Under the pieces are notes generated by a model that searched no databases, was not told the DNA's origin, and saw only the letters and a program-made list of their open reading frames with translations. Position numbers and translations under genes: made by a program. Shown here in pieces: positions 23,831 through 35,358 of a stretch of 64,000 nt of DNA (positions within the stretch are counted from its first letter, which is position 1; the number at the start of each line of letters is the position of its first letter). Source of the DNA: Umbelopsis ramanniana AG. Taxonomy: Eukaryota; Mucoromycota; Umbelopsidomycetes; Umbelopsidales; Umbelopsidaceae. The stretch is taken from positions 62,001 through 126,000 of the forward strand of contig NW_026252146.1 of NCBI RefSeq assembly GCF_025399195.1, read 5' to 3'.

Positions 23831-24916
23831 ATGTCCGAAAAGAATCAACCTTTGGGCAGCCATGTCTCTGACCATGGCTATGAAAACATACCCCCACCAC
23901 CCGCATACACCGCATTGTCCAGCTCACCTACCGCTCCTGCCATGAAATCGGACGCATACCCTAACAATGCTGCTCCTCCCTATGAAGCGTCCAGGGGATA
24001 TGGACGACCGCCGCCTAACGATTACGCTCCTCCGCAACAATACAACGTCCCTGTTGGCCAATACACTCCTCCTCCACAACAATACAATGCCCCTCCTGGT
24101 CAATACAGTCCTCCTACACAGCAATATGGTGGACCTTATGAAACATCGAGCGGTGGGTTCCAGGGTGGTATGTTTGGTACATCGAAGCTGAAGCGTAAAC
24201 CACTTGATCCCCCACCTCCTTGTCTCTCGCGACCGCCACAGTTTTTTCAACGCCCTTTACCCTTTGCTGCCTTTAGAATACCTTGCAGCGGTAGTCATCT
24301 TGATTCCGGATTCCCTCTTATGTATCCAGGACATGTTCTACATGGGCACGACATACAAGAGCTGGAATGGATACGATTTTTGGAGGACTTGGGTATTTCA
24401 GGTCGGTTAGAATCTGGAGAAAAGGTGAAGTCGCATATTCTGCCTATGGCGTTTGGTGTTGGCGCTGCTGGAATTCTCATCAGTCGGGCCATGCAACGCC
24501 GGATGAAGAACGGCAAAGCAAATCAAGTTGGAAGTCTAGTTGATATCTGGAATGGCTATTATTTCCACCTTCGTGGAGTGAACGTTACGCTCATGCATGG
24601 GGACAAGGCTCTAAGTGGTCTTCAAGCATCGGAACTCACCAAGGACAGTTCTTCATCCTGCTCATCGGATTCCTCGTCTGACGAAGAATCACTTCGACAC
24701 AGCCCATCACAGTATCAACAACAGCACACCGATCGTAGGCAAGAGCGTAAAATACAGCGAGAAGAGAAGCGCGAGCGACGTGATCAGAGAAGAGAAGAGA
24801 AACGGGAGCGACGTGACCTGAAACGAGAAGAGAGACGAGCCCGAAAGCAAGAACGAAAAGAGGGAAAGAGAAAAGACATACCATATTACCTTATCGTTGA
24901 ATCAAGACCAATGTAA
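23831..24916 (+). CDS. Conserved fungal protein of unknown function
   Basis: Single exon of 361 residues; ATG 23831 is preceded by a TATA-like box. Three regions are visible. Residues 1-125 are Pro/Gln/Tyr-rich with tandem units such as PPQQYNAPPGQY, a low-complexity tail with PPxY-like motifs (PPAY, PPYE). Residues about 130-285 form a globular core beginning DPPPPCLSRPPQFF, with LDSGFPLMYP, HDIQELEWIRFLEDLGISG, a Gly/Ala-rich hydrophobic stretch and SLVDIWNGYYFHLRGVNVTL. I recall the same core in proteins of unknown function from other fungi, but know no name for it. The last 75 residues are an extremely charged Arg/Glu/Lys helix (REEKRERRDQ-type repeats), likely a coiled coil or single alpha-helix, after a Ser-rich acidic patch. 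Location and role are unknown. Confidence 0.75.
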   Translation: MSEKNQPLGSHVSDHGYENIPPPPAYTALSSSPTAPAMKSDAYPNNAAPPYEASRGYGRPPPNDYAPPQQYNVPVGQYTPPPQQYNAPPGQYSPPTQQYGGPYETSSGGFQGGMFGTSKLKRKPLDPPPPCLSRPPQFFQRPLPFAAFRIPCSGSHLDSGFPLMYPGHVLHGHDIQELEWIRFLEDLGISGRLESGEKVKSHILPMAFGVGAAGILISRAMQRRMKNGKANQVGSLVDIWNGYYFHLRGVNVTLMHGDKALSGLQASELTKDSSSSCSSDSSSDEESLRHSPSQYQQQHTDRRQERKIQREEKRERRDQRREEKRERRDLKREERRARKQERKEGKRKDIPYYLIVESRPM

Positions 24917-25521
24917 TATCTTGTATGGCTACAGCTCACATTTGAAAGGATATATCTCTTTGGGAATTTTCGTCTATAAGTAGCTTATCATATTCACAGA
25001 CATACAAATGTTGTATAATATATATTTTTATTTCTTAACAGTCAAATACGAATTAGAGTATGAATGAGTATGTAAAGCCATACAGCGAGGGCAACATAAG
25101 ATGCGATGGTGAAAATATGGCACCAAGGGGATGCCGTCATGACCGAAATACGAACTTATTCAATGTTATCGTCGCTATCTAAGTCGAGCGTTTGGTCGAG
25201 CTTAATTGCAATAGAACTCATCACCTCCGCTCCATGATATGAAAGTTGTACTCTTTGGGAGCAGACAATACGCACACATTGTATAAATTGAGCCAGGCAC
25301 GTCTCATGCTATGTGTTTATAAAGGTCGATTGTAATTTTTTTAATTGAAGCACACTATGCTGTGGTATGTAAGATGTAGATAAGAAGAGAAAAACAAAGG
25401 ACGGGACAGAGAAAGTTTTGATATAGGGTATGGTGAAAAAGTAGGGCCATAAGCGAAATTTGACCACAGTGTTCCAGACACAGAGGCTAACTCGAGCTTC
25501 GCGCACTAAGGTATGGGTTTT
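24917..25521. other. Convergent 3' region
   Basis: Between the stops of the unknown protein and the Kelch-BTB gene. AT-rich near 25015-25035. No gene seen. Confidence 0.55.
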
Positions 25522-27747
25522 TTAAAAACCGAAGGACATGTTGGCAGGGCCATAGTTATTCAGAAGCCTTTCTTGAGCTTTCCTTCTTTCAGCTGGGGTC
25601 ATGGCTTTTCCTTTCTTTGTGCCTACGCTGACTGAATCTGAGTCCTTTTCTTTCGTGGTATTTGCGGCGGCCTTTTTAGATGCAGCAGGTGGAGTTTTTG
25701 GTTTGGACGATGATAAGCTAAAGAAAGTACCAGGTTGAGGTGGAGGTGAAGCCACAGGCGTAACGGGTGGTTGAACGACTGCAGGAAAATCAAAGAAGGA
25801 CGAGCCGGCCTCTGATGGTTGTTTGTAAGAGGGTGTGCTGGGGGTGTTCAAACCGGTGTTTAACATGGGTGTAGCGGATCGTGGCATGCTGATAGATAAC
25901 GAGGAGAGATTCAAATTGTTGGGTTTGGGAGTTGTGGGACTGGATGCTTGGCTAGCCGCGGCTTGAAGTGCCATAGCCTTTTTAGCATTGATCATGACTT
26001 TCAGTGCGCGTACTTGCAAGGGATGTTCATTTGATAGGGCAGCTGTTTCATAGATCAGACTGGCAGTAGACAGCGTCAACATTTGATGCAGAGCGTGGGA
26101 AGCGAGTTTCTTCAGTCGAGGGATGCTATACATATCCGAGAGAATTAGCAATTGCGCCAAAACGTTCGGTTGGTGCTGTTGCGCCGTTAGCAAGTTATCA
26201 GCGTAAAAGAACTGCAAAAGTGCAAACACGATGGAGTAAGGTTCTGGCAGCAACATGGTCCTTCGGTTCGGTGACAGAGTAACCTTTCTGCTAGCGGGTG
26301 GGGTATTGGGAGACTCGGGAGCTTCTTTTTCGTCAATCTCGAGATCTTCCTTGCTTGTCTCTAATAACTTTTTAAAGTATGGCCATCTCTGCGCTAATAT
26401 CATAGAATTCACGGGAATTGTAACACCATCTCTTGTCAAAATCTCAAAGTCCGCCATGCCAGTATCGTTGAGCATGCTCAGACCCATTTCCTGAGCGACG
26501 GGAGCAAATGAAGGTTTGGGGGGTTGATATATGCCAAAGCACTCGGTATTGATGACAACGACGTGTTCAAAATTGGTTTGACGATGGTTGTAGTCGTCTA
26601 GTAAGGAGCGATCTCGGTTACCAAATACGAGGAATTGATTAGCGGCTTCATGCAGAACACCTCGGTTCCATGATCCAGTGGACAATGAAGCACCAGTCTC
26701 CATTTTTGTCCATATTAGATTTGAAATGTTGAGTGACCATAGCTGAAAGACTTGGTGTTGAGGTGTTAAATACGTTCCAGCTAATATCATATGGTAACCT
26801 AGCATATGGCCAGAAGGAAATCGAAGACCTGGTGGAAGCGTTGTGCCTGACATCTCGTTGGAGCGATCTTTGAGTTGGAACTGTGATGTTTTGATGGGAG
26901 GTGCGAACATTTGTAATTCTCGTTGTACGTCCGTGAAGTTGTAGTTGGAGTATAAGAATATGGGGGAGTGAGAGTCCTTCGCTGCGGATGTGGCTACCGG
27001 CGTATACGACATGCGGTAATTTGCGCTAACATCGGAAGAAACACCACTTTTCAATGAATCTTGTCTCTTTCCAGAGGTCGGAGTGGTAACATCTTCAAAT
27101 CCATAATCTCCAGCCGCTGCCGCATCGCCTTCTAATATTCCAGCAGGTAACTCAGCGCTTACGCAAACGGAGCGGTACGCGCCACATTGTTTTGACAAAG
27201 TTCGGACCTGAATCCATTCCCACTTCTCGATGTTAAAGACATTGATCTCCGGGATGTATTGATTGTTCATATCTTGTCCGCCAACGATAACGAGTAAGTT
27301 GCCTGATACGCTAGACAGATGTGCGTAGCGTGCTCTAGCGTTGTACAATGTTGGTGCAATGCTACCATAGCGCCACTCCATCTTTGCTACATCGAATACA
27401 CACACATCGTCCAAAGCACATAGGCCATCTTCGGAAGATCTTGAATATCCCATGCCTCCAAATATCACCAATTGGTTATCATAAGCATTGGCTGAATGGA
27501 AATATCTCGGCCTAGGTGGTCGCTCAGCTCCAGGAGGTGGGATAAATCTTGTCCATTCCAATGTTTCCAGGTTCAAAATGTACATATCGTTGGTCATTCG
27601 TCTTGTAGTCACCAAACGGCCAGCAAATACAAACATTTGGTTGCCGATTACCGTCGTGGTTGCCCCTACCAATGGAGGTGGAACATCACCAGTTGTGACT
27701 CTCGTCCTTGTTGTTAAATCGGCTATTGTCTGCACGTTGGGTGCCAT
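25522..27747 (-). CDS. Kelch-repeat and BTB-domain protein
   Basis: Single exon of 741 residues. The N-terminal 350 residues hold Kelch-type repeats with the GG and W signatures: NQMFVFAGRL, TLEWTRF, NQLVIFGGMGYS, VFDVAKMEWRY, NLLVIVGGQD and NIEKWEWIQV. A BTB/POZ-like domain follows from about residue 435 (ADFEILTRDGVTIPVNSMIL, RWPYFKKLL), interrupted by a Ser/Pro-rich insert, then YSIVFALLQFFYADNL and helices. The C-terminal 150 residues are Ser/Pro/Ala-rich and disordered, ending in a short conserved-looking segment with RRKAQERLLNNYG. The Kelch-then-BTB order recalls Schizosaccharomyces Ral2 and animal LZTR1, which act in Ras signalling; that link is inference. An adaptor for a Cullin-3 ligase is the other reading. 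No introns, unlike most neighbours. Confidence 0.8.
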   Translation of the reverse strand: MAPNVQTIADLTTRTRVTTGDVPPPLVGATTTVIGNQMFVFAGRLVTTRRMTNDMYILNLETLEWTRFIPPPGAERPPRPRYFHSANAYDNQLVIFGGMGYSRSSEDGLCALDDVCVFDVAKMEWRYGSIAPTLYNARARYAHLSSVSGNLLVIVGGQDMNNQYIPEINVFNIEKWEWIQVRTLSKQCGAYRSVCVSAELPAGILEGDAAAAGDYGFEDVTTPTSGKRQDSLKSGVSSDVSANYRMSYTPVATSAAKDSHSPIFLYSNYNFTDVQRELQMFAPPIKTSQFQLKDRSNEMSGTTLPPGLRFPSGHMLGYHMILAGTYLTPQHQVFQLWSLNISNLIWTKMETGASLSTGSWNRGVLHEAANQFLVFGNRDRSLLDDYNHRQTNFEHVVVINTECFGIYQPPKPSFAPVAQEMGLSMLNDTGMADFEILTRDGVTIPVNSMILAQRWPYFKKLLETSKEDLEIDEKEAPESPNTPPASRKVTLSPNRRTMLLPEPYSIVFALLQFFYADNLLTAQQHQPNVLAQLLILSDMYSIPRLKKLASHALHQMLTLSTASLIYETAALSNEHPLQVRALKVMINAKKAMALQAAASQASSPTTPKPNNLNLSSLSISMPRSATPMLNTGLNTPSTPSYKQPSEAGSSFFDFPAVVQPPVTPVASPPPQPGTFFSLSSSKPKTPPAASKKAAANTTKEKDSDSVSVGTKKGKAMTPAERRKAQERLLNNYGPANMSFGF

Positions 27748-28079
27748 AGTATTGTTGAAAAGAAATGGAAGGAGGAGGTAAACCTCAAAAGACTAATGCA
27801 AAAAAGAATGAAAGGGGGAAAGATGAAGGTTTGTCGAGATTCAACCGGGAAATGCATTTCGTCTTTGGAAGTTGCTTTATCTTTATTACTGGTGGTGTTT
27901 TTTTTTTGTGTAAGTATCACAGCACCCATACGGTCTGATTTTGGAAGTCGACACCATTTTTGACCTCATCACGCTCCTTTTCTCTCAAGATGGGTGTCAC
28001 AACCAGTAAGCTTCTGTGAATCGCCTGCTTTTGCGCTCCGATAGTGTTCCCGCTACATTCGCACAGACTCGCAAGCAGC
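27748..28079. other. Divergent promoter region
   Basis: About 330 bases between the ATGs of the Kelch-BTB gene (minus) and the Yvc1-like gene (plus). It presumably holds both promoters. No distinct motif seen apart from a T run near 27899-27907. Confidence 0.5.
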
Positions 28080-30074
28080 ATGAGCACAGTCGATGAGCAC
28101 ACACCATTGCTGCATCAGGCACAGTATGGACAGCAGGACCAGCATCTACGCATTCATTATCCCATTGTCACGGTCAAAGAACTCAATCAAAGACTACACG
28201 AACTTGCTAATTCTACCACCGACGACCAAGGTCTTTCCGACTTGGTGGCTAACGGAGGGGACGCGGCTTTTTATGTGGTCGTAAACTCCCTACTTCTTCA
28301 ACCGCTCGATAAGCACAAAATGCTTGAATCATGGGCAATCAAGGTCCTGGATATGTTATTGCAAGATCAACACGATCCATATCATATCAGAATACGCCAA
28401 ATTCTATTACACGAATGGGAAGCTCAGGGATCAGGTACTTTTAAAGACAGGGTTTTTTTTTTATTTCCCACTTTTTCTCGCACTTCCTTGCATACCCTCG
28501 TTTTATTTTTTATACCTTCCACTGATGATCTTTTTTTTTCTTTTTTTTTTGGTGTTGCATGGATTTTAAACAGCGCTAGATATCATCTTGCAATTGCCAG
28601 CGATGACGGTTCTCTTGTATAGACCAGTTCAAGACGGTATCAATGTAGGTGTTTTGCCATATTAAGTTATAGTTAGCATTGGTCTGATGATGAGGTAATC
28701 TAGGGTATTTGGAAGGATGGCAACCCCATTATGACAGATCTGACGGCCGCCAGCAGGGTCACACGGTTCACGATGATTTATTTCGGAAAATGGCGTTCTC
28801 CAAAGTGAGTTTTCAAAAGGTCGTATTCGGTAAACAATATGCTGAACCAGCACTTGTTACAGATACCAGGCCCTGTTACAATTTATTACTGGAGCTATTT
28901 ACGTCTCTCTATACCTGGCTACGGTTGCTAACCAAAATTATACCGTATTTCCGCCACATGTCTACGAATATGTCTTTTATGTGTTTGCCTTGAGTGATCT
29001 TATTCTGGAGACACTGAATGTGAGTCTTTCACTTACGCTGACATTCACCTTATCTCACCTTGTGTAGGCTGATTTCTATTAGCTCTTATCACATCCTCGT
29101 AAAAGCGTTGTGTCTATCAAGTGGTTTCTGGGAATCTTATCAGCTTATGTGATCTTGGTATCCTTCATATGGAGAATTTTAGGTTTGACGACAAGGTCAC
29201 TGCCCAGCGCTTACCGACAGTTACACGTATCCTACGTATGTTTAGCCGTCATTAGTCCGATCATGCTAGTTCGATTGATGTTGTATGCCCGCCCATTCAA
29301 TGCTGTCAGTCGCATTGAGATACGGCTCTGCAGGTGTCTGGTGGAAGCCTCCTGGGTACTGGCAATTGGCGCTATGGTTTTAACGGGATTTTGGGTGGCG
29401 GTGGCCGCCATCAACACCGACAAGACTGCATGGGAAATATTACAGTTGCTTGCATTGGGCGCGTTATTGTAAGTGCCAAATGTTTTTTATGCTCTCTTTG
29501 TAGGATGAACACACTTTCTCAACTCTTGGCACCTCTTAGCGCACCGGAGATTGGTGATACTTTGTTATACGAGCCACAGGTCCTAGGCATATTATTATTC
29601 GTCTATCTGTTTTTAACCACTGTTCTGCTAAGTTCACTCCTAACTGCCTCATTTTTGTCTACCTTTTTGAGCTTGCGCAACCAGCTTGATAATTTGGTGG
29701 CTCTGCAATTTGCTACACTGACATTAGACGCTCTCAAAGCCGGCGGAGGTTCGGGGTTCGGTTCATATATACCTGGCGTATTGGTTGAGTGCATTCTCGT
29801 CTATCCACTTGCATGTCTGGTTAAGCTATACAAAATATACGCAAAACAACGTATGGCGGGAACTCATTATGAGCAATTGTATCAGAAGGTCCAAAAAATT
29901 TCTCTTTATCTCAATCGATGGCGAGAAATAGTTTTTTTTGCTACCTATCTTCCATTTTTCATCACCGCCACCGTCATTGAATTGCTTGTTGCTATGGCAC
30001 GCAATCTCATATCCTATGTCCAGAAAGTGACTGACACTTCTTTTCCTCCTACTTTTACATCAAGTCATGTATAA
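28080..30074 (+). CDS. TRP-like cation channel, Yvc1-like
   Basis: Exons 28080-28434, 28574-28644, 28704-28804, 28863-29019, 29083-29468 and 29504-30074 give 546 residues. Yvc1 is the fungal vacuolar TRP channel that releases calcium. An N-terminal DEHTPLL dileucine motif suits vacuolar sorting. The cytosolic N-terminal domain has helical repeats and the family-type segments IRIRQILLHEWEAQG and LPAMTVLLYRPVQ, then FGKWRSPKYQ just before the first membrane segment. At least six hydrophobic segments follow (for example GAIYVSLYLATVA, FLGILSAYVILVSFIW, LGILLFVYLFLTTVLLSSLL). The C-terminal domain contains a further hydrophobic pair. At 546 residues it is shorter than yeast Yvc1 (675), mostly at the C-terminal tail. 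The 3' end is uncertain: an open membrane-like frame starts 10 bases past the stop. Confidence 0.75.
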
Positions 30075-30083
30075 TAATGTTGG

Positions 30084-30338
30084 ATGAGGTTGCGAATAAA
30101 ACCACTTATTGCTAGCTCTATGCTAATATCACGTGCCCATCGGAGACACTGTGAAAGGTGGGGTGTGCACATTGACTGCTGGACAGAATGGCGTAGAGTG
30201 CTTGCTTGTTCTTTCCTCTCATGGCTGGTATGTAAAATCTTCATATTTATCCTACGGGCAATGGAGTTGATCGCTTGGCTGTGTTACATTCCGGGTTTAT
30301 TATCGAATTCCAATAGCGATCCAGCGTCTACTATCTGA
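30084..30338 (+). other. Open frame with a membrane-like segment, status unclear
   Basis: A frame of 84 codons from ATG 30084 to a stop at 30338. It has a basic start, then a 30-residue hydrophobic stretch containing WLVCKIFIFILRAMELIAWL. It could be an extra C-terminal exon of the Yvc1-like channel, a first exon of the gene downstream (a donor-like CCGG-GTTTAT near 30294 would join in frame to an acceptor at 30402), or chance. I cannot decide. Confidence 0.3.
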
Positions 30339-30650
30339 TTTTACACCAAAAAAACCCTCAAACCTGACCTTGACACTCCATTTGTTCTTTTTTGACGTAT
30401 AGATCTTGGATTTCAATTCTCCGGGGAGTCAGAGCTCAAAGAGCCAGATCAAAGTACTGCCAATCACTTGCATCACTTGGAAGCGCCTCCAGTTGCAACG
30501 GTCAATCCCGACACGACCGGCAGTTTTGAACCCGTTGAGTCCGTTGCTATCGTCGAGCTTTCACCTCAACATACAAATATCGAAGATGAACCTTTTGTCA
30601 CCACGGAGGAGGTTGAATTTGCTACCAAAGGATCCAGCGTAGAACTTGAA

Positions 30651-33600
30651 ATGAGTTCGGAAGAATTGCTGCTGGCTATGGCAGAAGGTACGTTGAAATG
30701 TGTAACGTTGAAATGAAACCGCATGCCCCTCACGATGGTGGTTGGATGAAGATCGAAGCAACTGTGCAACATATGCGATGTCAACAACAAACCCGAATAT
30801 TTCAAAAGCATAAATAATGAACCCCGGATAGCGGTTCTAGACATCTAGTATCGGTTATGCCTTTGCTCGTTCATTCATTAATTTGCTTTTTCAACTTAGA
30901 ACCCTTATCGGAAACGCTGTCCATTGGCGAACTTTGTCACACCGACACATTGACCCCGCTTGAAAGGCTGTATTCATTAGGCAAAAGCGATGTAGCTATG
31001 CATAGGTATGAATTTTTTTTTTATTGATCAATGTTTAGTAAGTTGTTCCTTTGCCTTTTCTAAATCTTGTTATCTAGAGTTCTCGCTATAAAGGAACTCT
31101 CCACTGTTATTGGTAATATCGATATATCGGATCTCGTAGAGTACATTTTGCCTTTATTGAGCGCTTTGGCATCGGATTCAGGTACGTTTAAAATTGATAC
31201 ATTTTAGGCAGTATTGCGTAATTGAGAGCTGAATGTTGACTCGCCACATTTCGTAGACGATGGAGTTCGAGAGACGTTGGCACTAGAATTAGACCGTATA
31301 GTCTTGTATCTTTATGAGGTATGCTTAATGGAACTGAAGTTTCATCTCACCACTCGATCTAACGAATCCTTCTATCAGTCCTGTCCTCCTCATGCTGAAT
31401 CGCAGACCATCACCGATGATTGCAAAAACAGCATTCACGGACTTTCAAAGCTGAGCTTGGATTCCTTTGTTAAGGAAGACGTCACATCATTCGAGGAAGA
31501 GGCTGATACTAGAGCTCAAGAGGAGGCATCCACTTCCGTGAATGGAAGATTGCCGACGGACAAAAGGGCTGTAACGGAGCAAGTGGTTGACGAGGCGCAA
31601 CAACAACAATCAGACTTGGAACAAGCGGCTGCAACACCCATTCCCAGCAGCGTACCACGACAGCGAAGCTCATCTTCAGCTGCGACATCATCCTTTCTAT
31701 CATCCTCAACCGATGACTATCGACCAGAAGATAGCATACCAGCCCAGGCATTTTCTATGATATTTCTAGACTTTTTACTGGACCGTAATTCCAACCTTGC
31801 TGCTTACGGTCAGCAGTGCATTGTAAATATAGCGTCACATCTATCGTACATCTCGACTTCCCAGGAAGAACCTTCAACCAAACTTACTCCATACCTCGCG
31901 AAAGAACTCCTTCGAACAGAAATCTTCGAAGGCGTTATAATGAAATTATTCAATATCGCGAATGGAATACAACCAGGACAACACAAACAGCCATCTATCA
32001 ATGGCCAAACACCTGATGCCGAAAATTCGGTGTGTGTTGATGAAAGCGACATGAATCTGGGGAAGATGATGTGCCTCTCGGTAAGCTGGTTGATCTGAGC
32101 CGTCGATTGACGTCTAAAGAGGCTAACCATGATAATCCATTGTAGCTCATATGTGGGTTGGCTCCTATTTTGGGGCAAGACTGTTGCTCTGAAAACTGTC
32201 TTCCCATTGTTGAAAAGTTGTCTTCTGATCAGGTGTTTTATGTTCGCAAAGAGGCTGCGTCTGCTCTGGGTAGCTTGGCATCCGTAATAGACGCACAGAC
32301 CGTAATTGATAAACTGGTTAGTTTTTCTATATTCAGTTTAACCAAATGGCAATTTACCACAATTGGCGAAGTCGTAAAATGCTAATTACATTCCTTTTTG
32401 TCACTAGATTCCAATGTACATAACATTTTCCAAGGACAGTATATGGCATGTTAGAAGGTCCTGTGCACTGTCATTACCAATGATTTGCGGTGTCTTACCC
32501 GACGATCTTAAGCGACAGCTGGCTATCGAAGCGCTTGATACCTACAAAAATGATGTTTCTAGAAATGTTCGGAATGCCTTGTGGGAGATTACGGGAGAAT
32601 TGATAGCCAAGTTCTTACCAAACGATTGGGAAACATCTGGATCACCCGGTGATGTAAGTATAGTCTATATGTTGAAAAATATTCATCTTTGGACACTCAT
32701 CAAATTGTCTTGCGTAGGTGCCTGATGCTCTATTGGATTTCTTTCTGTCCGTTGGTACAACAGAAGGTGGTATCCAAGTTTACAAAATGGAAGCAGATCG
32801 GACCTATATCTGCGCTTTCAACTTTCCAGCGGTGGTTCTAGCAGCTGGTCGAAGCAAATGGGAGTCTCATCTCAAGGAAACGTATTTGACGCTAACTAAG
32901 GATTACCAGATCAAGGTCCGACGGTCGCTCGCTCATTCACTGCATGAGGTGGCCAGGATAATCGGTGCAGAACAAACCGAGCGAGATTTAATTCAAATAT
33001 TTGCTTTGTATTTAATGGATCTTGATGAAGTCAAGCAAGGTGTTTTAGAACACATGGGCGATTTTCTTGCTACTTTGGCACCAGCGTCTCGGTCGGAATA
33101 TATACCCATCCTCACTGAAGTATGGGATGGCGTTTTCAGCAACTGGCGATTACGGGATATCCTGGCTGACCAATTACCACTTATTGCGGAGCTGGTCGAA
33201 CCCGACTTGGTGATAGAGTACATTCTACCCTTGACTCTGCGAGCCTGTCAAGACGAATTCGCCAGCGTTCGAGAGACAGGGATCAAATGCGTGAGTATAC
33301 TCTGCCCTTTTCTCCTAATTGAAATCCGTGTAACGCGTCAAATTATTCTAATCATGTTCCATCACAGCTCCCTGTTATTCTGAAAATCGTCAAGCAAGCG
33401 GTGGACACAGATGAGCAGGAGGAAGTGCCAGATACAGATGACGAAGAGAAGAGAGTGGCCATGAACGAAATGCTTGAAAATCGACGCGAGCACAACTTGG
33501 CCCTTTTGAGCCATGTCATGGAGAAGATAGACTGTTTTGCACGATGGGAAGGTTATCGTGGACGAATAGTGTAAGATATCTTTGTGTATGCGCACTTTTT

Positions 33601-34493
33601 AATCGAACAACATTTGAACTCACGCCAAACTTCAATAGATTTGCTCATACATGCTCAGCATTGATCGCTTCTGGTATCTCGGTGTCTGATTTCTCTGCTT
33701 TCTTCTTACCTCGGCTAGAACCACTAGCTAGTGATCCTGTTGTAAATGTTCGTATAGCAGCATCACGGACGGTCAGGGCTCTGTGCATGACAGGTACGTA
33801 CAAAGGCGGAGCAAGGTGTAGGCACAATTTTCCATTGTTGTTGGGTCATTACTCTGATACACTTTTCCTTTTTCTTCAGATGGGCATAGGGAAGACGCCG
33901 GGAATTTGGATTCGCAACCTTTACATAGTGTCGATCATCTTGGAAACCCATTGCATAGACTGTTGTTCCGCCTAGCTCTTGATGAGGACCAAGATGTTCG
34001 ATCTTATATACTAGATTTCGTGGATATCGAAAAGTTGCAGGAGGAGCAAGTGAGAAAGAGAGAAATGTCAAAATTAGAGCAACAACATCAGGTCACCCAT
34101 GCTACGGCGGAAGAGTCGTCGGATTCTATATCTGAAAGCAAGACTTCCGTTACGCCAGATGAAGAAACGCTCATCGTCATGAATGAAGAAGACTATGACA
34201 TGGAGGTGGTTGGTACACCCATGGACTACAGTAGCGAGGAAGACATTTATGATGGTGGTGACGACGAGACGATGCTCGATGCTTTTGAGGCTCAAGAAGA
34301 AACGGATATGGTAGATGATGGATTGTCAACCAAGGACTTTTCCAAACCTTCCTCTATCGAGGTTAATGACATTCACGGCATGGTGGGATCAGGTAAAAAT
34401 GATCCCTCTATCCTCTTGACTAGCCAGAGTGACGATAACCATTTCTTATATCGGCCCATAAAAGCTGATTCCAAGTCTGTCGGCGAGGAGTAG
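30651..34493 (+). CDS. PP4R1-like HEAT-repeat regulatory subunit of protein phosphatase 4
   Basis: Exons 30651-30687, 30900-31005, 31078-31181, 31257-32080, 32146-32316, 32408-32653, 32718-33290, 33368-33570, 33639-33793 and 33880-34493 give 1010 residues (human PP4R1 is about 950). PP4R1 binds the PP4 catalytic subunit and directs it to substrates. HEAT repeats are clear, for example TPLERLYSLGKSDVAMHRVL, YVRKEAASALGSLASVI, DSIWHVRRSCALSLPMICGV and YQIKVRRSLAHSLHEVARII. A long Ser/Glu/Gln-rich insert (about residues 110-230) and an acidic C-terminal tail flank or interrupt the repeats. The 5' end is uncertain: the frame is open upstream to an acceptor at 30402 and is acidic and protein-like but lacks an ATG, so a further upstream exon is likely; ATG 30857 reading through the intron is another option. 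Confidence 0.8.
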
Positions 34494-35358
34494 CCCATGG
34501 GTTTTTTCTTTTATTTTAACTCTGTTTACGATACTGTATGATACTCTTTTCTACTTTGTATTTTTCTATCTGTCTTGTCTCTTACATTTATTCCCCTTAT
34601 ATACATGGCTGTTCTTGTGTTAACTCTTTTTTTTTATATCCACCATTGTAACAATACTTTATACATTCTGACATACCTCCCTTTCCTTTATTTTTTTGGT
34701 CATCACTTCGATTTTATGTACCATCTTTGATGTTCTATTGAATGTATGACGAAATAGAATTTTCCACGGAGATGATGTTGTCCCTAGCATTGTTTACAGT
34801 AATGCTGTTTCCTTATAAAGCATGGCATAAAGGCATCGATCTCCATGCGTGCAACCATCGATGTTGGTCAAGTCTACCCACTGCCGTACCGCCTTTCGTA
34901 GGAGGTGATGTGGAGTTAGAATGGGGCAAGGAGGAGCGCATTGACTGCATTATAGAACATCGGTCATGGGTTTACATGGTGGTCTTGCTACCAGCTTAAC
35001 ACTTGTTTAATGCATCGTTTTTGTTACATATGAAGTTCTACGACGAGAAGGTGAAAAATGAGTGGTACATATGGCTATATAATAGGATAGGAAGGGGGGT
35101 TTGGGTAGTAACAGAGATTAAGGAATAGGAATGAGACTTTGGTTTGGATAAACAGCTCAAGTTCAGTTTGCAAGCAATGAACGTTGAGCAAATTAGTAAA
35201 CTACTACAGGTAGCTGAGCTAAGAGAGACATATGGAATGCGTTGATTTTTCTTCTTAGCAGGGTATGGAGTCGAAACTATATCGGAATATCCTCCTTGTG
35301 GTGATTTTTTTTTTCTTTTGCAGTTCGATGGAGGGGGGGATAAGGGGTGTTACAGCAT
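34494..35358. other. Convergent 3' region, no gene seen
   Basis: Between the stops of the PP4R1-like gene and the methyltransferase gene. The first 250 bases are T-rich and resemble 3' UTR. An 85-codon frame at 34742-34999 has no supporting feature. Confidence 0.5.

Noticed and set aside
28805-28862. Two very short introns with a tiny exon in the Yvc1-like gene, using an acceptor at about 28820
   Set aside because: It would need a 36-base intron. A single 58-base intron with a CTGAAC branch gives KYQALLQF, matching the family better.
34742-34999. An 85-codon frame downstream of the PP4R1-like gene
   Set aside because: No recognisable domain, isolated in 3' sequence, composition not clearly coding.
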